NCBI RefSeq assembly: GCF_013046825.1
Contig: NZ_CP053187.1
Span: 151,001 to 215,000, forward strand
Source of the DNA: Turicibacter sanguinis
GTDB lineage: Bacteria; Bacillota_I; Bacilli_A; MOL361; Turicibacteraceae
Direction: 5' to 3'
DNA: 64,000 bases
The position numbers and the translations under genes were made by a program. The notes beneath the pieces are model-generated. The model had not been told where the DNA came from, did not search any database, and worked only from the letters and a program-made list of their open reading frames with translations. This document shows positions 1-8,376 of the stretch, in pieces. Every line of letters starts with the position of its first letter. Position 1 is the first letter of the stretch.

Positions 1-1420
1 AGTAAGCTTTAAAGTCCTCACATTCAACATCTGGCCAACCTAAAGTTGTAAATGGCCATAAAGCAGACGAGAACCATGTATCTAATACGTCTTCATCTTG
101 GTTCCAGTTTTCAATATCTGCTGGGGCCTCTTCTCCGACATACATTTCTCCAGTTTCTTTATGATACCAAGCTGGAATTTGATGTCCCCACCATAATTGG
201 CGTGAAATACACCAATCATGAATGTTTTCCATCCAACGTAAGAATGTATTTTCAAAACGCTCTGGAACGAAGTTTACTTTATTATCAGTTCCTTGATTTG
301 TAACTGAACGAGCAGCTAATTCTTCCATTTTAACGAACCATTGTGTTGATAAATAAGGTTCAACGACTGCATCTGTACGCTCAGAGTGCCCAACTGCATG
401 AACATGTTTTTCAATTTTAACAACTAATCCCGCTGCTTCTAAATCAGCCACTAATTGTTTACGTGCATCTGCACGATCCATTCCATTATATTTACCTGCT
501 AATTCATTCATTGAACCATCTAAGTTCATACAGATTGGACGAGCTAAGTTATGACGATTTCCAACTTCAAAATCGTTAGGGTCATGAGCTGGCGTAATTT
601 TAACAGCCCCTGTTCCAAAATCCATTTCAACATATTCATCAGCAATGACTGGGATTGGTTTAGCATTTCCTGGAATCAGAACATTTTTACCAAGTAAATG
701 TTTATAACGTTCGTCTTCAGGGTGAACCGCAACGGCAACGTCTCCAAACATTGTTTCAGGACGAGTTGTTGCAACTTCTAAGAATTCATCTGTTCCTTCA
801 ATCATGTATTTGAAATGATAGAAAGCTCCTTCGATTTCTTTATGAATAACCTCGATATCAGATAAAGCTGTACGAGCTGCTGGATCCCAGTTAATAATGC
901 GTTCACCGCGATAAATTAATCCTTTTTCGTATAATTGAACGAATACACGGCGAACTGCTTTTGATAATCCTTCATCTAATGTGAAACGTTCACGAGAATA
1001 ATCTAATGATAACCCCATTTTTTCCCATTGCTGACGGATAAAGCCTGCATATTCTTCTTTCCATTCCCACGCTTTTTCTAAAAATGCTTCACGTCCAATA
1101 TCGTAACGAGATAATCCTTGTTCTTTTAAACGTGCATCAACTTTTGCTTGAGTTGCAATTCCAGCATGATCCATTCCTGGTAACCATAAAGCATCATAAC
1201 CTTGCATACGTTTCATACGAATAATGATATCTTGTAACGATGTATCCCAAGCATGTCCTAAGTGTAATTTTCCTGTCACGTTTGGTGGCGGAATAACGAT
1301 TGTATATTTTGGTTTATTTGATTGTGGTTCTGCTTTAAAACAATCTTGTTCATACCAGAACGCATATTTACCTTGTTCAACATCTAAATGATTATACTTA
1401 GGTGCTAAGTTCTTAGTCAT
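1..1420 (-). CDS. valS: Valine--tRNA ligase (partial, 3' end outside window)
   Basis: Charges tRNA-Val with valine in the cytoplasm. The first 473 codons are visible. The class I HIGH signature is present as [15 protein letters not shown] near residues 42-56, followed by the connective editing domain, with the family motifs [10 protein letters not shown] and [15 protein letters not shown]. The region ending in [12 protein letters not shown] is also typical of ValRS. The KMSKS loop and the anticodon-binding and coiled-coil ends lie beyond base 1. The ATG at 1420 follows a GAAGGAGGG ribosome binding site. A T-box leader precedes the gene and controls it by uncharged tRNA-Val. It lies downstream of spoVID-ysxE, as in Bacillus subtilis. 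The family assignment is secure. Confidence 0.97.
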   Translation of the reverse strand, partial: MTKNLAPKYNHLDVEQGKYAFWYEQDCFKAEPQSNKPKYTIVIPPPNVTGKLHLGHAWDTSLQDIIIRMKRMQGYDALWLPGMDHAGIATQAKVDARLKEQGLSRYDIGREAFLEKAWEWKEEYAGFIRQQWEKMGLSLDYSRERFTLDEGLSKAVRRVFVQLYEKGLIYRGERIINWDPAARTALSDIEVIHKEIEGAFYHFKYMIEGTDEFLEVATTRPETMFGDVAVAVHPEDERYKHLLGKNVLIPGNAKPIPVIADEYVEMDFGTGAVKITPAHDPNDFEVGNRHNLARPICMNLDGSMNELAGKYNGMDRADARKQLVADLEAAGLVVKIEKHVHAVGHSERTDAVVEPYLSTQWFVKMEELAARSVTNQGTDNKVNFVPERFENTFLRWMENIHDWCISRQLWWGHQIPAWYHKETGEMYVGEEAPADIENWNQDEDVLDTWFSSALWPFTTLGWPDVECEDFKAY

Positions 1421-1671
1421 TTTAATGCCCTCCTTCAATTCAAATTCACGATAAGGTCCCGTTTAATCATCAGAAAATAAGCTAGCAAAAGTGTGCATGT
1501 ACATCTTGAAATTTTATTCTTTCATCTCAAGACCAAACAATTGATAGACGACATCGAATTAGTGATATCCACCACAGGCGTATAGACGTTCTAGCTCTTA
1601 ATTCATTTAAGAAGAACATCTAACATAGTTAAACTAAGTCCGTATCAGTAAACCGACAAGCTCGACTAACA
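1421..1671 (-). other. Long 5' UTR between the valS T-box terminator and the valS start
   Basis: About 250 nt separate the T-box terminator from the valS ribosome binding site; in most T-box genes this spacer is only tens of nucleotides. I see only very short reading frames without ribosome binding sites and weak local hairpins in it, and no recognisable second regulatory element. Confidence 0.5.
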
Positions 1672-1927
1672 AAAAAAGCACTCCGTCCTATAAAAGGACG
1701 AAATGCTTAAAATTCCGCGGTACCACCTTAATTGTAAGTTTATACTTACCACTTATGCTTTAACGCAGCAAACGGAATTTCTTACTAACTTCTCTATTCA
1801 GAAACTCAACTCGCAGGCTACCTTCAAAGTCTTCACATAGAGTTCTTTCAGCACATGAACTCCTCTCTAAAATGTAAAAATACTTTTACTCCTCCTGGTC
1901 ACGGTTATTACCTATCATGCTATATAT
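1672..1927 (-). promoter_or_regulatory. T-box leader of valS
   Basis: Read on the minus strand, the conserved T-box AAGGTGGTACCGCGGAATT lies at about 1711-1729. It is followed by a GC-rich terminator hairpin (CGTCCT ... AGGACG, about 1679-1708) and a T run at 1672-1678. Upstream are Stem I elements, including AGAGAGGAG and a distal-loop-like GCTGAA. The triplet GTA at 1819-1821, just before GCCT, is a candidate valine specifier codon; the specifier call is inference. Uncharged tRNA-Val should stabilise the antiterminator and permit valS transcription. Confidence 0.92.
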
Positions 1928-1933
1928 GTTAGT

Positions 1934-1962
1934 ATTCTACAACATCAAACAAATTTATTCAA
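1934..1962 (-). promoter_or_regulatory. Promoter of the valS T-box leader
   Basis: On the minus strand, TTGAAT (1957-1962) is followed after 17 nt by TAGAAT (1934-1939), a good sigma-A promoter. Predicted transcription start is near 1927. Confidence 0.7.
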
Positions 1963-2028
1963 TAGCTGAATAAGAATTTCAAATTAATTCTAATACCTTA
2001 TAAAAGATATTAAGTGAATGGAACAAAA

Positions 2029-2060
2029 AAACATCTAACTTAAAAATTTGCTAGATGTTT
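2029..2060 (-). terminator. Candidate terminator hairpin, possibly bidirectional
   Basis: AAACATCTA (2029-2037) pairs with TAGATGTTT (2052-2060). On the minus strand it is followed by a T run, so it could end ysxE transcription; on the plus strand the T tract is weaker. Confidence 0.5.
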
Positions 2061-2178
2061 TATATATAATGATTAATAACCTAGATCGTGAAAGTCAGTC
2101 TTGGTTATTCAAATGCTCGATTATCAAGTCTGAATACACATTCTCTCCCCTCGAAAAGCCGCCCTTCATTACTAGATA

Positions 2179-2264
2179 ATGAGATAAAATTTTCTTTCTG
2201 TAGAAAATTAATCAGGGCTTATATATTATATCCCTTATCTCATGCATAAACTATATTAAGGGGG
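2179..2264 (+). promoter_or_regulatory. Possible structured leader of the small membrane ORF
   Basis: An outer helix, ATGAGATAA (2179-2187) with TTATCTCAT (2235-2243), encloses a hairpin AATTTTCT/AGAAAATT (2188-2195/2202-2209) and a weaker AGGG/CCCT stem (2214-2217/2232-2235). Together these form a possible three-way junction directly upstream of the AAGGGGGT ribosome binding site at 2258-2265. No known riboswitch class is recognised. The pairing is visible in the sequence; any function is inference. Confidence 0.3.
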
Positions 2265-2272
2265 TGGATATG

Positions 2273-2455
2273 ATGTATCCAAAAAATAATCCAAGAAGAG
2301 GTGGATGGCGAGCTTATCTAAGCTCTTTAAAATCAATTATTTGTCTTTTATTTTTTTATCAATTATTCCTCATCATTTTTTCTTTTTCACAGTTTGACTT
2401 TGTCATGTTGATGATCCTTGGGGGCTTGTTGGCGTTGTTGTGGTGGGTGTGTTAA
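2273..2455 (+). CDS. Small predicted membrane protein, unknown function
   Basis: A 60-residue protein starting at the second of two adjacent ATG codons, 7 nt after an AAGGGGGT ribosome binding site. An ATG at 2270 and a GTG at 2264 are less well spaced. The N-terminus is short and basic (YPKNNPRRGGWR). Two hydrophobic segments follow at about residues 18-37 and 43-59, ending in WWVC, which predicts a two-helix membrane protein. Its last 53 bp overlap the 3' end of ysxE on the opposite strand. No family is recognised. The good ribosome binding site and membrane-like composition support a real gene, but it could be spurious. Confidence 0.45.
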   Translation: MYPKNNPRRGGWRAYLSSLKSIICLLFFYQLFLIIFSFSQFDFVMLMILGGLLALLWWVC

Positions 2456-3386
2456 ACTCATTATAAACTTGAAAAGCTAATAAATGAGGAGCTAATGTTT
2501 CATTTAATACTGCAATATTAATCAACGAGTGGTCTTGTAAAGACTCACCGAGCTCTGATAAGTCAACTAATAATGATTTAAAGAAAAAATAGTGCCGCAA
2601 AATTGCGGCTTTTTCATTTTTAACATAATCTAAAATAATTGATTTCATTCCAGGAACCTGATAATAAACCTCAACCAAATAATACATATCCAATGAAGAT
2701 AAAGAAAACAGGCTTTTTTCAAAATTAATCAGATATGTATCCTTTTCGCTTATTAAAACATTAGCCACATTCACATCACCGTGAATTAAACTAATCGGCA
2801 TCTTATGATCCCTTTTTAATAAATCGTAAAACTTTTTCAACTCCTCATGAGCCTGCTGTAACATCCGATAAATCATCGGATAAACCATCATAAAATACCA
2901 CTCATAAGGCGAGCGATCCTTCTTAAGTTCGCACGCCTCCATAATTTTTTGTAACTTCGAATAACTCGTCTCAAGTCGTTTATACTCTTTATTATAAATT
3001 TTAGAAATTTCTTCATCGCTTATATCCGTCATTAAACGCGTTTTCTCATGCAAGTCATTTAACAATTCAACATAATAGTATAACTGCTTTTCAAGTGGAA
3101 CAGCAATAATTTGAACATAATCTGTCAGATAAAAAAATTGACCTCGACAAGGAACTAAATGTTGTCGATCTCTCGTTCTATAAATGGGTAAAATATTTTT
3201 AGGTAATGACTTATAAGCAAATAATTGCTTCATAATAAATTCATCATTACCCTCTGCTAGCTTTAAAACATATTCGTGTTGTGCTGTCGAAACTTTCAAA
3301 GATTTAGAGGTAATGTTTGAAACCTTTTCAACACTCAGATTATAATTTGTTTCAATTAAAATTTTAATTTCTTCTAAATTGTCCAT
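2403..3386 (-). CDS. ysxE: CotS/YsxE-family spore coat kinase-like protein
   Basis: A 327-residue member of the aminoglycoside-phosphotransferase / CotS fold, which in Bacilli makes spore coat-associated proteins. The catalytic-loop motif LIHGDVNVANVL is at residues 200-211. The position usually holding the metal-binding Asp of a DFD/DWD motif reads LINFE (Asn221), so phosphotransfer activity is doubtful. The C-terminus is a low-complexity Thr/Pro/Ser tail. The start codon overlaps the end of spoVID by 23 bp, implying translational coupling. The order spoVID-ysxE-valS matches Bacillus subtilis, which supports the symbol. Expression in the mother cell during sporulation is expected from the context. 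Confidence 0.82.
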   Translation of the reverse strand: MDNLEEIKILIETNYNLSVEKVSNITSKSLKVSTAQHEYVLKLAEGNDEFIMKQLFAYKSLPKNILPIYRTRDRQHLVPCRGQFFYLTDYVQIIAVPLEKQLYYYVELLNDLHEKTRLMTDISDEEISKIYNKEYKRLETSYSKLQKIMEACELKKDRSPYEWYFMMVYPMIYRMLQQAHEELKKFYDLLKRDHKMPISLIHGDVNVANVLISEKDTYLINFEKSLFSLSSLDMYYLVEVYYQVPGMKSIILDYVKNEKAAILRHYFFFKSLLVDLSELGESLQDHSLINIAVLNETLAPHLLAFQVYNEFNTPTTTTPTSPQGSST

Positions 3387-5337
3387 AATTTATCATCACA
3401 TGATCGCCTGGACAAAGAGGAGACTGAACATTTGCACAATTATAAATATGATCTTGGGTTACATTATATTTTGTACAAATATCATCAATGGTTGTTTCTT
3501 CCTCTTGAACAAACACGATTTTAATAATACTTTCCCCATCTGAGAATTGACTTGCAATCGAATCATCACTTGATGATGACATATTGACGGCTACCTTACT
3601 TTCCTTTACCTCTTCTTCAACAGGTTGTACAGCAACTAATGATTGTTCCACTTGAACCGGTTGTGTTATTTGTTGTGTTACTTGAACTGGTTGTGTCATT
3701 TGTTGTGTTACTTGAACTTTTTGAATAACAGGTTGTGAGACAGTTTGAATTGATGTCGAAACTGGCGTTTCAGATACAGTTTCTTGACTTTCCACCGTCG
3801 CCACTTCCTCCTCTTGATCTAATCCATATAACATATCAAACAAGTTAGACTTTTCTTTCACAACAGGCTCTTCAAAAGTTACTTCTTTAATATTTTGTTT
3901 TAATGGATACGGTAAAATTTCTTCCTCTTCTATCATTTCTTTTGGTTCTGTCACTTCTTCTTGCACCACTGGAATTGGCATCACTGGATGATATTTAGTC
4001 GGCATCGTTTGTTCTGAAATAACTTCTTCCCATCCTGTTGATTGTGAGATTGGTTGTTGAATCGTTTGCTCAATCGTAGCCACTTGCTCAACAACTTTTT
4101 GTTCAACGGGTACTTGAATTTCCTCAACTTCTTTAACGACTTCCTCTTTAACCGGTACGACTTCTTCAACCACCTCAGTAGCAGGAGTAGTTGGAACAGG
4201 TTCTGATTTTTTTTCTACAACAACCGGTTCTTTATTTAAAATTTGCTTAATTTTATCTGTTAATGTTTCTTTTCGAGATGCCTGCTCAACAAATGCACCT
4301 GAATCAGATAATTGTTCAACCACTGGCTCTAGCTCTTCTACTACTTCTGCTTCAATCACTGGCTCTAACTCTTCTACTACCTCGGCTTCAACCACTGGCT
4401 CTAACTCTTCTACTACTTCTGCTTCAACCACTGGCTCTAACTCTTCTACTACTTCTGCTTCAACCACTGGCTCTAACTCTTCTACTACCTCTACTTCAAT
4501 CACTGGATCTCGGTCTTCCACCACCTCTACTCCAATCGCTGGTTCTAGCTCTTCTACTACCTCGGCTTCAATCACTGGTTCTAGCTCCTCCACTACCTCA
4601 CCTTCAATTACTAAATCTGGCTCTTCTCCTACTTCCTCAATCGGTGCAACTGCCTCAACATCCCCCCCAACCACAGGAACAAATTCATCATTTGATTCAG
4701 TAAAGATTTCTGTTTCTCCTTCTTCCTCTCCATCATTTTGAACTTGGTTAACTGCTATTTCTTTTCGAGCCACCTCTGATAAAAATGGTTTAGGAAGTGC
4801 AGCATCTTTTTTAACTGGTTCCTCATCAACTAATTCCACCGCTTCCTGGTGAGATGGCATCGCAACGTCATCAAAATCTAAATAGTCAAGATCCTCATCA
4901 TCATTCGACGCAACTGATTTAGGAGAAAAAATAGCTTCCTTAGTAAAAATAACAGGCGGTTGTTCCTGCCCTTCATCCTCTTCATCAGGTTCAATTAATG
5001 TTGGTGTACTATCTAAATTATATCCTGCAATGCATAATCTAATATTTAAACATAACCTATTTCCATCTTCAATCGTATAATCAAAATTCTCTACATCAAT
5101 TTTAATATTCGTCGTACGATCGTTATTAGGTAGCGTGATATCTAAAGGAATACACTCATTAAATAAAAATTGCTCTTTAGTCGATGAAACATATTCTCCA
5201 TCAATACACACTTGCCCGCGAAGTGATAAATAATCCCCTTCATCATAAACGTTTGTCTCAGGTACAATATTAATCGATACAATATCTTCTATGTTTTTGA
5301 TTGGTAGTGTACAATCCCAATTAAATGAATAACTCAT
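3364..5337 (-). CDS. spoVID: Stage VI sporulation protein D (spore coat assembly)
   Basis: Morphogenetic protein that guides encasement of the forespore by coat proteins. The 657-residue product has a SpoVID-type N-terminal beta-rich domain (about residues 1-110) and a very acidic, Val/Glu/Pro/Gln-rich middle with eight 12-residue repeats at 247-342. A C-terminal LysM-like domain (about 605-655, including TIDDICTKYNVTQDHIY and PGDHVMIN) follows. Bacillus subtilis SpoVID has the same order: N-domain, acidic linker, LysM. It is followed by ysxE with an overlapping start. The ATG at 5337 follows an AGGAGGG ribosome binding site. Sequences resembling a sigma-E promoter lie about 45-75 bp upstream but are not convincing enough to list. 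Confidence 0.85.
   Translation of the reverse strand: MSYSFNWDCTLPIKNIEDIVSINIVPETNVYDEGDYLSLRGQVCIDGEYVSSTKEQFLFNECIPLDITLPNNDRTTNIKIDVENFDYTIEDGNRLCLNIRLCIAGYNLDSTPTLIEPDEEDEGQEQPPVIFTKEAIFSPKSVASNDDEDLDYLDFDDVAMPSHQEAVELVDEEPVKKDAALPKPFLSEVARKEIAVNQVQNDGEEEGETEIFTESNDEFVPVVGGDVEAVAPIEEVGEEPDLVIEGEVVEELEPVIEAEVVEELEPAIGVEVVEDRDPVIEVEVVEELEPVVEAEVVEELEPVVEAEVVEELEPVVEAEVVEELEPVIEAEVVEELEPVVEQLSDSGAFVEQASRKETLTDKIKQILNKEPVVVEKKSEPVPTTPATEVVEEVVPVKEEVVKEVEEIQVPVEQKVVEQVATIEQTIQQPISQSTGWEEVISEQTMPTKYHPVMPIPVVQEEVTEPKEMIEEEEILPYPLKQNIKEVTFEEPVVKEKSNLFDMLYGLDQEEEVATVESQETVSETPVSTSIQTVSQPVIQKVQVTQQMTQPVQVTQQITQPVQVEQSLVAVQPVEEEVKESKVAVNMSSSSDDSIASQFSDGESIIKIVFVQEEETTIDDICTKYNVTQDHIYNCANVQSPLCPGDHVMINYGQFRRN
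4312..4599 (-). repeat. Tandem 36-bp repeats inside spoVID
   Basis: Eight consecutive 36-bp units encode the 12-residue motif EVVEELEPV(I/V)EA with small variations (one unit reads EVVEDRDPVIEV). They form a highly acidic, probably extended linker. Several neighbouring units are nearly identical in DNA, so the number is likely to vary between strains through slippage or recombination. Confidence 0.95.
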
Positions 5338-5540
5338 TTTTTACCCTCCTATTTTTCTTTGTCATTTCATTATATTCCTAAGTCTTTAAAATATGTAAAA
5401 ACTTGCGAGGATGACTAAGACTTCATCATTTTTTTAAACATAGAATCTTTTATCGCTTAACAAACATTTTAAACCGAAATGTTCTTTACCATTTTTCTAC
5501 ATTTTTTTGTTATTTCGACTATTTTTTTTACCATAAATTA

Positions 5541-5549
5541 TGATATAAT
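5541..5549 (+). promoter_or_regulatory. Extended -10 promoter of the predicted small RNA
   Basis: TGATATAAT (TG-n-TATAAT) is a perfect extended -10 element. No convincing -35 is visible. The predicted transcription start is near 5556, exactly where the first RNA hairpin begins. Confidence 0.65.
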
Positions 5550-5555
5550 TACTTC

Positions 5556-5740
5556 ATCCAAGAAATTGGATAGCATAACACTACCCTAATTGATACGGTT
5601 TACCCCATCATGCCGTATCAGTATATTATTCTCTTTCCATTCCAATGTTTTATAATTACCCTTTTTTTGAGGTAGAATGGACCTCAAACTTTCTTAGAAA
5701 AGAGTCTGTTTAAACTTTTTTTAAATAGACTCTTTTTTTA
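5556..5740 (+). ncRNA. Predicted structured small RNA (about 185 nt)
   Basis: No protein is encoded here, but the plus strand shows a complete transcription unit. From the promoter at 5541-5549 the RNA would hold four hairpins: ATCCAA-GAAA-TTGGAT (5556-5571, a GNRA tetraloop at the very 5' end); TGATACGG/CCGTATCA (5591-5620) with a 14-nt loop containing ACCCCAT; TTTGAGGT/ACCTCAAA (5666-5688); and a 13-bp terminator stem (5701-5733) followed by T6. A single-stranded CTACCCT lies between the first two. Both flanking genes are on the other strand, so it is not a leader. The C-rich loops could pair with G-rich ribosome binding sites, as trans-acting small RNAs do. It does not look like 6S RNA, SRP RNA, RNase P RNA or tmRNA. 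Confidence 0.62.
5701..5739 (+). terminator. Terminator of the predicted small RNA
   Basis: A 13-bp stem (5701-5713 with 5721-5733, one G-U pair) with a 7-nt loop is followed by a T run. Confidence 0.8.
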
Positions 5741-5755
5741 TGTTAAAACTTCATT

Positions 5756-5792
5756 AAAAAAGACTATCTCACTTTAGAGATAGTCTTTTTTT
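5756..5792 (-). terminator. Terminator of ysdC, bidirectional
   Basis: AGACTATCTC (5761-5770) pairs with GAGATAGTCT (5777-5786). A and T runs flank both sides, so it can also catch plus-strand read-through. Confidence 0.85.
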
Positions 5793-6877
5793 TATTCAAA
5801 TGTAATTTTGTTGACAGTTTCCTGATCTAAACGACGAACAACTTCTGTCATTAATTTAACTGTATTTTCATAATCATCACGATGAATCATTGAAGTATGT
5901 GAGTGAATATAACGTGATGCAATTCCAACTGACATCGCAGGGGCCCCATCATGTGCTAAATGCATTTTGGCTGCATCAGTTGCTCCTCCTGGCGTAATAT
6001 CAAATTGATATGGAATATTTAATTCATCCGCTACGCTCACAACAAAATCACGTAATCCTTTATGACCAACTAATCCACCATCAATTAAAGTAATGATTGG
6101 CCCTTTCCCCATTTTTGCTTGGATTTGATTCGTAACCCCTGGCACATCTCCAGCTAGTCCTACATCTAAAGCGAAAACGATGGATGGGTTAATCATTTGG
6201 CTTGTTGTCACTGCTCCACGGCATCCAACTTCTTCTTGAACTGTTCCCACACCGTAGACGATGTTTGGATGAGATTCACCTTTTAAATTATTTAACACTT
6301 CAACAGCTACGGCACAACCGATACGATTATCCCATGCCTTAGCTAATAAGTATTTATCATTCGCCATCGTACGGAACTCAATATAAGGAGTAATCATATC
6401 ACCTGGTCGAATACCAAGCTTTTCTACCTCTTCTTTACTCTCAACACCTAGGTCAATATACATTTCTTTAATATCAACCGGTTTTTGACGTGCCTCAGGT
6501 GTCAAAATATGAGGTGGTGTTGACCCAATAACCCCATGATACGTTTTCCCACTATTTGTTGTGATAGTGACTTGTTGTGCAAGCATCACTTGTCCCCACC
6601 ATCCACCTAGTGTCACGAATTTAATAAATCCATTATCATCAATACGTTGAACCATAAATCCAACTTCATCCATATGACCTGCAATCAAGATTTTCGGTCC
6701 ATCTTTTTCCCCTACTTTTTCAGCAATTAATGATCCGATATTATCTTGATAAATTTTATCTGCTGAGTCACCAATATATTTTTTCATCACTTCACGTGCT
6801 TGACGTTCTTGACCCGGTACAGCATTTGCATCTGTAATTTCTTTTAAGAACGTTAGAGTTTGATCTAACTTAGTCAT
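5792..6877 (-). CDS. ysdC: M42 family metallo-aminopeptidase (YsdC-like)
   Basis: A cytoplasmic dinuclear-metal aminopeptidase of the M42 family (deblocking or glutamyl aminopeptidase; some members were once called endoglucanases). Visible ligands fit the family: His68 in AGHMDEVGF, Asp183 in AWDNR, the Glu215-Glu216 pair in VQEEVG, Asp238 in ALDVG and a His in RYIHSHTSM (325/327). The length of 361 residues is typical. It follows infC-rpmI-rplT, as ysdC does in Bacillus subtilis, but here a terminator separates it and it has its own promoter. The true substrate is unknown. Confidence 0.9.
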   Translation of the reverse strand: MTKLDQTLTFLKEITDANAVPGQERQAREVMKKYIGDSADKIYQDNIGSLIAEKVGEKDGPKILIAGHMDEVGFMVQRIDDNGFIKFVTLGGWWGQVMLAQQVTITTNSGKTYHGVIGSTPPHILTPEARQKPVDIKEMYIDLGVESKEEVEKLGIRPGDMITPYIEFRTMANDKYLLAKAWDNRIGCAVAVEVLNNLKGESHPNIVYGVGTVQEEVGCRGAVTTSQMINPSIVFALDVGLAGDVPGVTNQIQAKMGKGPIITLIDGGLVGHKGLRDFVVSVADELNIPYQFDITPGGATDAAKMHLAHDGAPAMSVGIASRYIHSHTSMIHRDDYENTVKLMTEVVRRLDQETVNKITFE

Positions 6878-6916
6878 TATGTTTCCTCCTATTATCCATA
6901 ATTTTCTATAAGTAGT

Positions 6917-6945
6917 ATCATATCATTTTATCTCATTGATGAAAA
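6917..6945 (-). promoter_or_regulatory. Candidate promoter of ysdC
   Basis: On the minus strand, TTTTCA (6940-6945), 17 nt, then TATGAT (6917-6922), with an extended TG upstream of the -10. Confidence 0.5.
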
Positions 6946-6976
6946 TAATTTTAAAAATATTTTCTTTAAAAATATC

Positions 6977-7004
6977 AAAAAAACACTACCTTAAGGTAGT
7001 GTTT
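6977..7004 (-). terminator. Terminator of the infC-rpmI-rplT operon
   Basis: AAACACTACC/GGTAGTGTTT stem with a TTAA loop (6981-7004), followed on the minus strand by T7. Confidence 0.85.
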
Positions 7005-7019
7005 GAAGTTTATAAAAAA

Positions 7020-7379
7020 TTATTTATTCATTGCAGCTTTTGCAGTTTCTGCTAAAGCTGTGAATGCAGCAGCATCAGCTACAGCTAAATCAGCTAACAT
7101 TTTACGGTTAACTTCGATTCCAGCTAATTTTAATCCGTGCATTAATTTGCTGTATGATAATCCATTCATACGAGCAGCAGCGTTGATACGAGTGATCCAT
7201 AATTTACGGAAATCACGTTTTTTCTGACGACGGTCACGGTATGAATATTGTAATGATTTCATTACTTGTTCATTTGCAGTTTTATATAATGTGTGTTTTG
7301 ATCCAAAGTAACCTTTTGCTAATTTTAAAACGCGTTTACGACGTTTACGTGATACAACTCCACCTTTTACACGTGGCAT
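7020..7379 (-). CDS. rplT: 50S ribosomal protein L20
   Basis: A 119-residue, very basic protein needed for early 50S assembly. It starts [24 protein letters not shown], the hallmark L20 N-terminus, and contains the conserved [21 protein letters not shown] region. It is third in the infC-rpmI-rplT operon. In Firmicutes L20 represses this operon by binding the infC leader, and a matching attenuator is visible upstream of infC. Confidence 0.98.
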   Translation of the reverse strand: MPRVKGGVVSRKRRKRVLKLAKGYFGSKHTLYKTANEQVMKSLQYSYRDRRQKKRDFRKLWITRINAAARMNGLSYSKLMHGLKLAGIEVNRKMLADLAVADAAAFTALAETAKAAMNK

Positions 7380-7420
7380 ATTGAGTTCCTCCTTTTGTAG
7401 TACAAAAAATATTTAAATGA

Positions 7421-7618
7421 TTATAAGCTATATAACATATCTTTGATACGTTTGTAATCGCTATTTGAAACAACAGCAGCTTTAGCTAAGTGTTTCTTTT
7501 GTTTAGTTGTTTTATTGTGAGCTAAGTGGCTTGTATAAGCGTGAGAACGTTTTAATTTTCCTGATCCTGTACGTTTAAAGCGTTTAGCAGCTCCACGATG
7601 AGATTTCATTTTTGGCAT
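7421..7618 (-). CDS. rpmI: 50S ribosomal protein L35
   Basis: A 65-residue basic protein with the L35 signature [21 protein letters not shown] and the conserved [13 protein letters not shown] segment. It lies between infC and rplT with short gaps, in the conserved operon order. A GGAGGA ribosome binding site precedes the start. Confidence 0.98.
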   Translation of the reverse strand: MPKMKSHRGAAKRFKRTGSGKLKRSHAYTSHLAHNKTTKQKKHLAKAAVVSNSDYKRIKDMLYSL

Positions 7619-7642
7619 GGTAGAGTTCCTCCTTTATCTTTT

Positions 7643-8170
7643 CTACTTTTTCTTTGGTGCTAAAACGAGAAACATTGAACGTCCGTCAAGTTTTGGATTT
7701 GATTCAAGGTCTGCGATTTCAGCACACCCTTCAGCAAAGCGAGTTAAAACATTGCGACCGAATTCTGTATGAGCAATTTCACGCCCTTTGAAACGTACGC
7801 TAACTTTAACTTTATCACCTTTACTAAGGAATTTTTGAGCATTTTTTAATTTAGTATTAAAATCATGCTGATCAATGTTAGGACTTAAACGAACTTCTTT
7901 AAGACTTACAACCACTTGGTTTTTTCTCGCTTCGCGAGCATGTCTTTGTTGTTCGTAACGGTATTTACCGTAATCCATAATACGACAAACAATCGGATTA
8001 GCTTGTGGTGCTACACATACTAAATCTAAATTTTGTTCAGAAGCAGCACGTAAAGCATCTTTGCGTTGCATTAAACCAAGTTGTTCGCGGTTAGGACCAA
8101 TGACTAACATCTCCTTAGCGCGGATATCCTCGTTGACTAAGCTCTCGTTTTTTACATTCTTCTTGCTAAT
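7643..8170 (-). CDS. infC: Translation initiation factor IF-3 (ATT start)
   Basis: Binds the 30S subunit, blocks premature subunit joining and checks start codons. The 176-residue product contains the IF-3 N-domain ([21 protein letters not shown]) and C-domain ([21 protein letters not shown]). I chose an ATT start at 8168-8170 because a GGAGGT ribosome binding site (8178-8183) stands 7 nt before it. The upstream in-frame ATG at 8230 lies inside the attenuator and has no ribosome binding site. An AUU start is the known autoregulatory device of infC, because IF-3 discriminates against it. The adjacent ATC (8171-8173) is the only close alternative. Confidence 0.95.
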   Translation of the reverse strand: MSKKNVKNESLVNEDIRAKEMLVIGPNREQLGLMQRKDALRAASEQNLDLVCVAPQANPIVCRIMDYGKYRYEQQRHAREARKNQVVVSLKEVRLSPNIDQHDFNTKLKNAQKFLSKGDKVKVSVRFKGREIAHTEFGRNVLTRFAEGCAEIADLESNPKLDGRSMFLVLAPKKK

Positions 8171-8183
8171 GATGAGCACCTCC

Positions 8184-8341
8184 AATTTTATAGAACATTC
8201 ATGGAAAAAAAGAAAAACGTAGGCATTCAAGCGCCCACGTTTAAAATCACAGTTAAAAAAAACTATGCGACTTTTAAACCTATCGACTTAAGCCAATCAG
8301 GTGAGAAGTGGGTACTTCTTCTTTCCACATGATATTCACAT
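8184..8341 (-). promoter_or_regulatory. L20-type autoregulatory leader of infC-rpmI-rplT
   Basis: The untranslated leader on the minus strand carries a segment reading AGAAGTACCCACTTCTCACC, like known Firmicute infC leaders, and ends in a strong intrinsic terminator upstream of the infC ribosome binding site. In this leader class L20 binding favours the terminator, so operon expression drops when free L20 accumulates. The class assignment rests on position and the terminator; I could not fold the RNA fully. Confidence 0.72.
8204..8242 (-). terminator. Attenuator terminator in the infC leader
   Basis: AAACGTGGGC and GCCTACGTTT (minus strand, 8233-8242 with 8215-8224, one G-U pair) form a hairpin followed by a T-rich run. 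Confidence 0.8.
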
Positions 8342-8347
8342 TTATTA

Positions 8348-8376
8348 ATTATAACACCTTGATTAGTATATGTCAA
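8348..8376 (-). promoter_or_regulatory. Consensus sigma-A promoter of the infC operon
   Basis: A perfect TTGACA (8371-8376), a 17-nt spacer and a perfect TATAAT (8348-8353) on the minus strand; transcription start near 8341. The -35 box overlaps the last codons of the upstream CvpA-like gene. Confidence 0.9.

Noticed and set aside
4312..4599. Regular repeats considered as a CRISPR array
   Set aside because: Units are contiguous, without unique spacers, in frame within spoVID; no cas genes are present.
4263..4703. 146-codon leucine-rich plus-strand frame
   Set aside because: It is the antisense reading of the acidic repeats in spoVID; the leucine pattern comes from the repeated codons of the real gene.
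5556..5740. 6S RNA or a riboswitch as the identity of the predicted RNA
   Set aside because: 6S RNA is one long closed hairpin, whereas here separate local hairpins are seen. A riboswitch needs a downstream gene on the same strand and there is none.
8171..8230. Upstream ATG at 8230 as the infC start
   Set aside because: It lies in the attenuator hairpin with no ribosome binding site, and the added residues are not IF-3-like.
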